Shown in pieces: positions 6,892 through 12,752 of a stretch of DNA of 12,752 nt (position 1 is its first letter; the number at the start of each line of letters is the position of its first letter). Position numbers and translations under genes: made by a program. The DNA is from an uncultured Asticcacaulis sp. (lineage in GTDB: Bacteria; Pseudomonadota; Alphaproteobacteria; Caulobacterales; Caulobacteraceae): NCBI GenBank assembly GCA_946480525.1, contig CAMLLA010000082.1:1-12752 (forward strand), given 5' to 3'. Under the pieces are notes generated by a model. That model had not been told where the DNA came from and searched no databases. It saw only the letters and a program-made list of their open reading frames with translations.

Positions 6892-6899
6892 AATCATTC

Positions 6900-6930
6900 A
6901 AAAAGGCCGCCCCGCAATAATGCGGGGCGG
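6900..6930 (-). terminator. Intrinsic terminator after the TonB-dependent receptor gene
   Basis: CCGCCCCGCA (6907-6916) and TGCGGGGCGG (6921-6930) form a perfect ten-base stem with a four-base loop. Read on the minus strand, the stem is followed by GGCC and TTTTT (6900-6904). It lies 117 bases after the receptor stop codon at 7048 and before the esterase gene, so it would end the receptor transcript and separate it from the esterase/beta-helix operon, at least partly. Confidence 0.85.
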
Positions 6931-7047
6931 ACAAGGTTCCGGGAAGGCCTGGACGGTGCGGGCACCAAGGCTTGGGAGACTTGCGACCTGGTAAGTCGCC
7001 TTGCTGTCCACTGAGGCAGCCCTCCCGGTTGATCAGGAAGCCTCCTC

Positions 7048-10000
7048 CTAGAATTTGCCTTTGATCCCAATCGTAAAGTAGCGTCCCATGTCGTCATGGA
7101 AGCCCGCCGTTGGATAGGTGAGGCCTGGGACACCAGCGCCTGGCATGAGTGGTGCGCGTGTATCGCCAAGATTGCTGATGTTGATAAATGCTTCGCTCTT
7201 GCCAGACATGAAGTCGAACGACTTGCTGATCGTCAGGTCGATGACATTCATCGAAGGCAGGTAAGGGATCACATAGTTTTGGTTATTGCTGACCACTGAG
7301 GGGTCGCTGGTCGCCTTTCTCGCCTTGCCAATATATTGATCCTGAACGGCCACTGTCCAGCCGCCGTTGACATAGGACAAGAAGGTCGTCTGCCTGAATT
7401 CAGGTTGGAATGCCCATTGCTCGGCGGTTCCCGGAATATTGATTGTCGTATTGGTGGGCTGGACGCTTATCAGGGTTCGCGCAGTAAAGCGACCTGGCAG
7501 CCAGGACACGACATCTTCCATGCTCCATGCATAGTTTGCCTCGATATCATACCCACTGATCGTTGAGCTCGCCGCATTGAGAGGCGCACTGAAGATCTTC
7601 GTCGGGAAGTTCGCCGCAGTCTTGTAATTCGGATCCGATGGATCGGTAATCGGGCGCACTGCCAGGGAACAGAAGTTTGACGAGTAGGTCGGCGCGCTGG
7701 CGAGGCACAGGTTTTGAATCGCCGCGTTATTGTAGCTGATATTGGTGATAGCGTCTTTCATATCCGTTTTGTAGTAATCAACCGACAGGTTAAAGTTACG
7801 GATAAAGCTCGGCGTGAAGACGACACCAATAGTTGTCGTGCGCGCAATTTCAGGCGTCAGGTTTGGATTACCCGAGACTTGAAACTGAGTATTTTGATTC
7901 AGGCCGGTCAAGAAATCCGAGAAGGTCGAAGCCGAAATACCAGCCGGCTGGTAAAGGTCGTTCAGGTTGGGTGCCCGAATGTCAACCGACTGCGTGCCGC
8001 GAACGTGGAACATCGAATTCAGATGCCAATCAAGACCCAGCTTCCAGGAATGGACGGCATCAAAGGTCGAATACTTGGTGTAACGACCGGCAGCTGCCAG
8101 GGTCAGATCATCAACCAGAGGCAGGTCCTTCAACAAGGGAATGGCGAACTCGAGCGCGGCTTCGACGACGTCGTTCTTCGCATCAACCGGGTTGTTGACG
8201 TTTTGAATCCACAGTGCCGGTGCTGCACCCGCGCCGGCCGAATTCCCGGTAGCCAGGCACAAACGAAGGCCGGTACAATTGACGAAATCCGTTGCCAGTG
8301 CATTGGTCGTCATCACGTAGGTTGCGGCACGGGCATCGACCGAAACGTTGCCCCGGATGTTACCCGCCGGAAGGCCGAAACCCAGGTCGCCGCCGATGGA
8401 GGCCCCGAAGTTTTGCATGGTCTGTTTCAGGGTCCAGTGCGTTTCCTGGACAAGATAATCATATGACGCCGCCGATGGGCCGTTCGGATCGACGATATTG
8501 GTCGGCACGCAACCTGGATAGAGGCCGGCAAAAGCGGACTGGGTCGTGACCCAGCAAACGATCGTGCCGCTGACATTTACGCCATTTACCATCGTGCCGG
8601 CAGGCGCGATAACCGCATCAAGCGAAGCCAGGTACCTGTCGTTGCGTTGGTTGTTTGGGTTCGAGACCGTCAGTTCGCTGGAGCTGTGGCTATAGAAGAC
8701 GTCCCAGTCAAAATTGCCCAGCGTTCCCCGGAGACCGGTTTCAAAGTTCAGGCTTTTTTGGTTCGACAGGGTCTTATAGACGCGGCCTTGCGGACCGGCG
8801 TCCATACCGTCGATCTTGTTCCAGATATAGGAGGGAACAGAAAGGTAAGGCGTCGAAGGCGGCGGTGGCGTGGTCGCACCTGGCATGAGCGTGCCATCGT
8901 AGCTATACCTGTCCTGGGCCGTCAGCGGGGGGTTTGGCAGGCAGCGATAGCCGGCTGCCGCAGGCGTGCCGCAGGTTATGCCAGCGCCCAGGGCCGCTTG
9001 AGACGCAGGTGACAGATACGGATTGTTGGCAAAGATCGTGCTTGGACGTCCTGAGCCGGACGAGCTCACAACCGTATTGACCCAATCCGACGAGACGTCG
9101 GCTTCAGCCAGGCTGATCTGAGCATAACCATGGACATTATCAGAAAAATCATAGTCAAACCGGCTGAAGGATTCCTTCATCTCGAGACCTGAGCGGAAGG
9201 TGCCGAATTTGACGTAACCCCCGTTGCCGCCGCTATCGATTGTGCCGCTTCCCGTAGGTATACCGCGCGTCAGCGGGCCAAAATTGCCAGGCGACGTGAC
9301 GGTGTAGCCATTGAGCGCGCAGGCTGAGCCGCAGTTTACAACGCCGGTCATCGGCTGGTTGTTAACGCGCGCATAGGGCGTATTGGTAAATGGATTCGAG
9401 GCCGATCCGTTACCTGTCAGAAACCAGACCTGTCCATCCTTGCCGTAAGGACGATCCTTAATGAGGATCTTGTCCTGGTGGCGGTAGCGAAGGGAGGTTT
9501 CAAAATGCCCGCGCCCTTCAAAAAGGTCGGTACCCCAGGCGGCTGCGATAGAATGCTGACGTCCGTCACCATAGCCGGAAATGCCCGCATCGACCTTATA
9601 TTTGAAGCCGTTAAAGTTTTCGTCGATAACAAAGTTGACCACACCAGAGACGGCATCCGAACCATAGACGGCCGAGGCGCCGCCGGTGACGATGTCAACG
9701 CGCTTCATCAGGATTTGCGGCAAAACGTCGACATTGACCGTACCGTCCTGATTGTTCGGCGCGACGCGGTGACCGTTGAACAGCACAAGCGTGCGTGAAG
9801 GGCCGAAATTGCGCAGGGCAAGGACGTTGCCGCCGTTGTTGTTGGCGCCATTACCCTGGTTGCGCGGCGTACGGCCACCGATAAGCTGCGGCAGCTTGTT
9901 CAGCGCATCGGGAATGTCGCTGGGCGTTGTCTGCGCCAGTTGTTCCGTGGTTATCGCGGTGATCGGCGTCGGTGATTTTTCGTTCGTCCTGATAACGCGC

Positions 10001-10149
10001 GAACCTGTCACTACGACGACTTCCGTATCACTCGGCTGCGCCGCGGCGCTGGCATCTGGCTCCGCCGCGGCGGCAGTCAGCGGGAATGCGGACCCGCAGA
10101 TGATGGCGGCGCCTGAGGCGCCGTAAAGCATGGCCTTTAGAACTTTCAC
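7048..10149 (-). CDS. TonB-dependent outer membrane receptor, probable oligosaccharide importer
   Basis: The 1033-residue product has a signal peptide ending in TAAAA (about residue 29), a candidate TonB box region EVVVVTG (43-49), and a plug domain at about 58-178 with SPTPITAITTEQL, LRNFGPSRTLVLFNGHRV and the plug signature DIVTGGASAVYGSDAVSGVVNFV. The remaining 850 residues are an alternating beta-barrel ending in GRYFTIGIKGKF, with the terminal Phe needed for BAM-dependent assembly. Barrel loops hold five closely spaced cysteine pairs (for example Cys273/Cys277), probably surface disulfides. The length and plug style match carbohydrate receptors of Caulobacterales and sphingomonads, not classic siderophore receptors. 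The start is GTG at 10149, supported by AGGGGA about six bases upstream; no ATG is nearby with such a site. It is divergent from the FadR-type regulator and followed by a terminator, then by the esterase operon on the same strand. Confidence 0.95.
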   Translation of the reverse strand: MKVLKAMLYGASGAAIICGSAFPLTAAAAEPDASAAAQPSDTEVVVVTGSRVIRTNEKSPTPITAITTEQLAQTTPSDIPDALNKLPQLIGGRTPRNQGNGANNNGGNVLALRNFGPSRTLVLFNGHRVAPNNQDGTVNVDVLPQILMKRVDIVTGGASAVYGSDAVSGVVNFVIDENFNGFKYKVDAGISGYGDGRQHSIAAAWGTDLFEGRGHFETSLRYRHQDKILIKDRPYGKDGQVWFLTGNGSASNPFTNTPYARVNNQPMTGVVNCGSACALNGYTVTSPGNFGPLTRGIPTGSGTIDSGGNGGYVKFGTFRSGLEMKESFSRFDYDFSDNVHGYAQISLAEADVSSDWVNTVVSSSGSGRPSTIFANNPYLSPASQAALGAGITCGTPAAAGYRCLPNPPLTAQDRYSYDGTLMPGATTPPPPSTPYLSVPSYIWNKIDGMDAGPQGRVYKTLSNQKSLNFETGLRGTLGNFDWDVFYSHSSSELTVSNPNNQRNDRYLASLDAVIAPAGTMVNGVNVSGTIVCWVTTQSAFAGLYPGCVPTNIVDPNGPSAASYDYLVQETHWTLKQTMQNFGASIGGDLGFGLPAGNIRGNVSVDARAATYVMTTNALATDFVNCTGLRLCLATGNSAGAGAAPALWIQNVNNPVDAKNDVVEAALEFAIPLLKDLPLVDDLTLAAAGRYTKYSTFDAVHSWKLGLDWHLNSMFHVRGTQSVDIRAPNLNDLYQPAGISASTFSDFLTGLNQNTQFQVSGNPNLTPEIARTTTIGVVFTPSFIRNFNLSVDYYKTDMKDAITNISYNNAAIQNLCLASAPTYSSNFCSLAVRPITDPSDPNYKTAANFPTKIFSAPLNAASSTISGYDIEANYAWSMEDVVSWLPGRFTARTLISVQPTNTTINIPGTAEQWAFQPEFRQTTFLSYVNGGWTVAVQDQYIGKARKATSDPSVVSNNQNYVIPYLPSMNVIDLTISKSFDFMSGKSEAFINISNLGDTRAPLMPGAGVPGLTYPTAGFHDDMGRYFTIGIKGKF

Positions 10150-10570
10150 GATGTTTCCCCTGTATTGTGCGGTTTTGTTTTGGGGATTAGGCGTGAACCG
10201 GCTATATACTTAATTCATTTTGTGAAATAAGTACTGCGCTGGTTATATTCAGCAAAATCCCATTGATTTTTATAAGCTTACTACTTTCAGACTCGTATGC
10301 GCTGTGTCCCGAAAGTGCCCGCACCGCAAAGCCGTTACCATCAAGCTCATGCTTCGTGCGATGTTCGATCTGAGAAATTATCGCGTATAAAGTCTGACCG
10401 TATATATGATGCATAACCCTGATATCCGTCAACACGAAATCTTTTTTCATCGGTGGAATCTTGCGATTCCGCAGATGCTACCGCGATTTTTCACGCAATA
10501 AGTTGAATTAATTAGATAAAATATTTTCATCACTGCTGGTTTGCCGGCGGGTGCGCCAAAAAACTAACAG

Positions 10571-10584
10571 TTGGCATTTGGCAA
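10571..10584. promoter_or_regulatory. Candidate operator, near-palindrome TTGGCATTTGGCAA
   Basis: Ten of fourteen positions agree with the reverse complement, giving TTG-CA----TG-CAA. It can also be read as a tandem TTGGCAT/TTGGCAA. It lies 162 bases before the regulator start, in the intergenic region that a FadR-type autoregulator would be expected to bind. No second copy with the same spacing was found upstream of the other genes, so assignment to the adjacent regulator is a guess. Confidence 0.25.
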
Positions 10585-10707
10585 TTATCGAATTAAAGGT
10601 CTGTCTATATATTTCAAATAGTCTGCTTTTTTGGACGGTTGCCGCGGATTTGTGAGTGAATCCAAAGCGATCATGCGATCAGGTGTCGCCGCAGGATTAT
10701 TCTGTAT

Positions 10708-10741
10708 TTTCTTCCGAATACATGCTGCGCTGCGGAAGGGG
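10708..10741 (+). promoter_or_regulatory. Weak hairpin covering the ribosome binding site of the FadR-type regulator
   Basis: CTTCCG (10711-10716) can pair with CGGAAG (10733-10738), and three further T-G pairs (10708-10710 with 10739-10741) extend over the AAGGGG ribosome binding site. The AAGGGG lies about five bases before the ATG at 10747. The stem is only six Watson-Crick pairs long, so it may have no function. Confidence 0.25.
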
Positions 10742-10746
10742 CGAAT

Positions 10747-11547
10747 ATGGTGCAGACAATGCCGGCTAAGCCGGACAAACGCCGCCAGGCGGTCATTTGG
10801 GACAGGGTGCCGGGTAGGGGGGCGGAGACGGGACCACGTGGCTCTTCGCCGCTTCACATGTTGCTGGCGCAGAAGCTCGCCCACGAGATCATCTCTGGGC
10901 AGCGCCTGCCGGGAGATGTTCTGCCGACCGAACTCGACATGTCGATTTCCCTGGCGATATCGCGGACGGCGGTACGCGAAGCCATGAGGATTCTTTCGGC
11001 AAAGGGTCTTGTCGAGCCACGACCGAAGCGGGGAACCTGCGTCACCGAAAAGGCCGGCTGGAATTTGCTCGATCCGGACGTCATCGGTTGGATGTTCGCC
11101 GACACGCCCGAGGACCGGCTGGTTCGCAACCTGTTCGAGCTGAGGCTCATTATCGAGCCGGCGGCCGCCAGCCTCGCCGCACTGAGGCGTACCGTCACGC
11201 ATCTCGCCGACATGTCCTACGCCCTGGAGGTCATGGACCGGACGACGCTTTTTACCGAAGCGGGGCGTCAGGCCGACAAGGACTTTCACGCGACATTGCT
11301 GGCGGCGGCGGATAACGATCAGCTGGCGTCGCTGAATGCGTCTATTGGCGCGTCCGTGGCCTTATCGACGCGCTACAAGATCGAGCAGGATGTTCTCGGC
11401 CCCAACCCGGTGCTGGCCCACCGGGTCGTCTATGAAGCCATCGAACGTGGCGACGCCGCCGAAGCGCGCTGGTGCATGGAATCCCTTATCCGCCAGGCGA
11501 TGAAGGACATCGTCAAACGACCGCAGTACGGCGTAATGGGAACCTGA
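10747..11547 (+). CDS. FadR-subfamily GntR transcriptional regulator with FCD domain
   Basis: The 266-residue product has a winged helix-turn-helix at about residues 36-100: LAQKLAHEIISGQRLPGDVLP, then ISRTAVREAMRILSAKGLVEPRPKRGTCV, the canonical GntR pattern. The FCD effector domain spans about 122-255, with FELRLIIEPAAASLAAL, the metal/ligand segment DKDFHATLL (Asp177, His181) and AHRVVYEAIERGD (His225). The middle His common in metal-binding FCD domains is not evident near residues 203-210 (ASVALSTRY). The linker NLLDPDVIGWMF is like that of DgoR-type galactonate regulators, so a sugar acid or related metabolite is the probable effector. AAGGGG before 10747 supports the start. It is divergent from the receptor gene, the usual layout for a local repressor of a polysaccharide utilisation locus. 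Direct regulation of these genes is inferred. Confidence 0.93.
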   Translation: MVQTMPAKPDKRRQAVIWDRVPGRGAETGPRGSSPLHMLLAQKLAHEIISGQRLPGDVLPTELDMSISLAISRTAVREAMRILSAKGLVEPRPKRGTCVTEKAGWNLLDPDVIGWMFADTPEDRLVRNLFELRLIIEPAAASLAALRRTVTHLADMSYALEVMDRTTLFTEAGRQADKDFHATLLAAADNDQLASLNASIGASVALSTRYKIEQDVLGPNPVLAHRVVYEAIERGDAAEARWCMESLIRQAMKDIVKRPQYGVMGT

Positions 11548-11578
11548 GGCGATGTGCTGAACGAAGTTCGGCATAGCC

Positions 11579-11631
11579 TAGATCGGAATGGGTTTAGGTG
11601 AAAACGCCATTCCGATCTAAGTTTTTGTTTT
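11579..11631 (+). terminator. Intrinsic terminator after the FadR-type regulator gene
   Basis: TAGATCGGAATGG (11579-11591) and CCATTCCGATCTA (11607-11619) form a perfect 13-base stem. Inside it GTTT (11592-11595) pairs with AAAC (11602-11605) around a six-base loop with one bulged G. A tract AGTTTTTGTTTT follows (11620-11631). The regulator stop codon is 32 bases upstream, so this ends its transcript on the plus strand. There is no T-tract on the other side, so it would not stop the converging GH2 gene. Confidence 0.9.
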
Positions 11632-11702
11632 ATCGCGATATTTAAGGCGAAAACCGCTTACACTTTTGGCTACGCCGAACTCCGTTTCGCCATATCGCTC
11701 TA
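11631..11702 (+). repeat. Dispersed intergenic repeat with long imperfect hairpin
   Basis: GCGATAT (11635-11641) and GGCGAAA (11646-11652) pair with ATATCGC (11692-11698) and TTTCGCC (11685-11691), giving 14 pairs with one four-base bulge. The ten bases 11631-11640, TATCGCGATA, are also a perfect palindrome. The AACCGCTTACACTTTT word and the terminal GCTCTA are reminiscent of repeats scattered between genes in many alphaproteobacteria. A shortened copy occurs at 6861-6891. It fills the gap between the regulator terminator and the GH2 stop codon at 11708 and may act as an RNA 3'-end stabiliser or terminator for the minus-strand transcript. Confidence 0.6.
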
Positions 11703-11707
11703 GCGGG

Positions 11708-12752
11708 TTACTTCAACCGGAATTCCGCGGATCCGGTCTTGAGGCCTTGTGCGGTCGCTTTAAGGACAGCCGTCCCCGGTTCGCCTGTTGACTGGACGAT
11801 AACCTGCGCCCAGCCGTTAAAGACGCTGCGCCGCCAGGGCGCCGCCGGAGTCGTGATGCGCAAGCTGCCCCACTTCGTAGCAGAGACGGAACGGTCGAAC
11901 ATGGCCTGGACGCCGCCCTCCGGGGTCGGCGTGACATAGCTCAGGCTGTTGACGTCCAGCAGCTGCGATGGGACCAGATCAACAACCAAAGCGCCGTCGA
12001 CAGCGCGGGGGGTGACCTGGATTCCGTTGACATAGACCTTTTGTTCCGCGCTCAGCCTGTCGATAAACAGGGTCGCGACATCGCCAGCAGCGGATGCCGG
12101 CCGTGCGAACTGTCCCCGAAGAACGAGACCCTTGGTCAGCGGCGGCTGCTGCTCAGGCGGCAACCATTGTGTCGGATCGCGCCACGTCGAGGTGTCGGCC
12201 GAACTGGACACAGCGTCGCCGCCCTCAAGATTATCGATCGCCAGGGACCGCCAGCCCGACAGACCATAGAAGTGATCCCGCGGCGCGGGCCTGTCCGCCT
12301 CGTGGCTGCCCGGATCGCCATTGCCCACGCCGATGATGCGGATCGGGCCGCTCGTCTCGAAGCGCACGAGATCGCCGGCGTTAGGCACGATGCGCCCCGC
12401 CTTGTCCATGACATTGACCCATACGACCGAAACGTCGGCGCCGTCCGCTGCCAGCGACGTCCTGTCGGGCGTCAGCGTCACACGCGCAGGCTCACCCGTT
12501 GTCGCCACGTCCGTGGACGCGACCAGCTTTCCGTTCAGATAGGATTTGGCCGTAAGCTTGCCCGACCTATAAGGCACGTCCCATTTGAGATGCGAATCCT
12601 TGACCATAGGCTTGCGGCCGAGGGACCGTCCGTCCTGGAACAGCTCTACCGCATCTCCATTGCTGTAGACGCGCACATCGATCGGCTGGCCTTCGCGTCC
12701 TTGCCAATTCCAGTGCGGCAGGATGTGAACGCTGGGTTCCTTCATCCAGACC
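11708..12752 (-). CDS. C-terminal part of a GH2 beta-galactosidase-family enzyme (5' end outside window)
   Basis: The frame stays open through the window edge (Val-Trp precede the Met at 12745), so the start and the catalytic domain are not visible. Counting from that Met, HILPHWNWQG (7-16) is the end of the TIM-barrel region as found in GH2 enzymes. Residues 22-80 match the DUF4982 beta-sandwich (VELFQDGRSLGRK, then SYLNGKLVAS). Residues 85-150 begin an Ig-like GH2 C-terminal domain ending in IIGVGNGDPGSHEAD, and its closing strand SVFNGWAQVIVQST comes only at 307-320. Between them about 150 residues form an inserted beta-rich module. GH2 enzymes of this layout remove terminal beta-linked galactose or related sugars from oligosaccharides. 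The gene converges on the regulator and fits the same utilisation locus. The exact specificity cannot be given. Confidence 0.9.
   Translation of the reverse strand, partial: VWMKEPSVHILPHWNWQGREGQPIDVRVYSNGDAVELFQDGRSLGRKPMVKDSHLKWDVPYRSGKLTAKSYLNGKLVASTDVATTGEPARVTLTPDRTSLAADGADVSVVWVNVMDKAGRIVPNAGDLVRFETSGPIRIIGVGNGDPGSHEADRPAPRDHFYGLSGWRSLAIDNLEGGDAVSSSADTSTWRDPTQWLPPEQQPPLTKGLVLRGQFARPASAAGDVATLFIDRLSAEQKVYVNGIQVTPRAVDGALVVDLVPSQLLDVNSLSYVTPTPEGGVQAMFDRSVSATKWGSLRITTPAAPWRRSVFNGWAQVIVQSTGEPGTAVLKATAQGLKTGSAEFRLK

Larger units (their letters stand above)
10150..10746. other. Divergent control region between receptor and regulator genes
   Basis: This 597-base stretch is clearly more AT-rich than its neighbours and holds the promoters of two divergent genes. 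Visible elements are a GGAATC/GATTCC hairpin (10455-10470), AATTAATT and TAAAATATTTT tracts around 10505-10527, a near-palindrome at 10571-10584, a direct repeat GCGATCA (10667-10673 and 10675-10681), and TATATA sequences on both strands (10202-10207, 10401-10406, 10606-10611). I cannot assign -35/-10 pairs with confidence. A minus-strand reading frame at 10202-10450 (82 codons) lacks a ribosome binding site and a recognisable family; I do not call it a gene. Confidence 0.5.

Noticed and set aside
6931..7047. Possible small RNA or tRNA between the receptor stop and its terminator
   Set aside because: Only short four- or five-base stems; no cloverleaf, anticodon arm or T-loop signature could be built.
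10202..10450. 82-codon minus-strand reading frame in the divergent control region
   Set aside because: No Shine-Dalgarno sequence, no family resemblance, and it would run through the area where the receptor promoter should be. Kept as a possibility only.

Overview
The window looks like chromosomal DNA of an alphaproteobacterium, most likely Caulobacterales (Asticcacaulis or Caulobacter type). This rests on the GC-rich coding regions, a very large TonB-dependent receptor, a CAU-1-like subclass B3 metallo-beta-lactamase, and an intergenic repeat of a kind familiar from alphaproteobacterial genomes. The taxonomic call is inference; there is no rRNA or other marker here.

Positions 1-524 appear to be the end of an integrated element. 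The first 121 bases encode the last 39 residues of a UvrD/PcrA-type superfamily 1 helicase (motif VI visible). About 380 bases without a convincing gene follow, holding G5 motifs in both orientations and an AT-rich tract. This ends exactly at a 23-base copy of the 3' end of a tRNA-Gly gene (502-524) with no tRNA body before it. That is the expected footprint of a tyrosine-recombinase element integrated in tRNA-Gly. By the orientation of the fragment, the element lies to the left and the original chromosome resumes at 525.

Positions 525-3670 carry three plus-strand genes: a secreted or lipid-anchored subclass B3 metallo-beta-lactamase, a four-helix DUF1304 membrane protein, and an exported SxxK serine hydrolase (class C beta-lactamase/esterase fold) with an N-terminal beta-domain. 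The serine hydrolase start is preceded by a long inverted repeat that would pair its ribosome binding site.

Positions 3716-12752 look like a polysaccharide utilisation locus. On the minus strand, in transcription order, are the 3' part of a GH2 beta-galactosidase-type enzyme, then (after the plus-strand regulator) a 1033-residue TonB-dependent receptor, a secreted alpha/beta-hydrolase esterase, and a Tat-exported parallel beta-helix protein resembling GH120/GH141 glycosidases. A FadR-type GntR regulator with an FCD domain, similar to sugar-acid regulators such as DgoR, is transcribed divergently from the receptor across a 597-base AT-rich control region. A plausible working model is receptor-mediated import of an acylated plant oligosaccharide, de-esterification and exo-cleavage in the periplasm, and induction through the FadR-type regulator by a sugar acid product. 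The actual glycan cannot be read from the sequence. Intrinsic terminators follow the receptor and the regulator, and a dispersed repeat occurs in two of the gaps.
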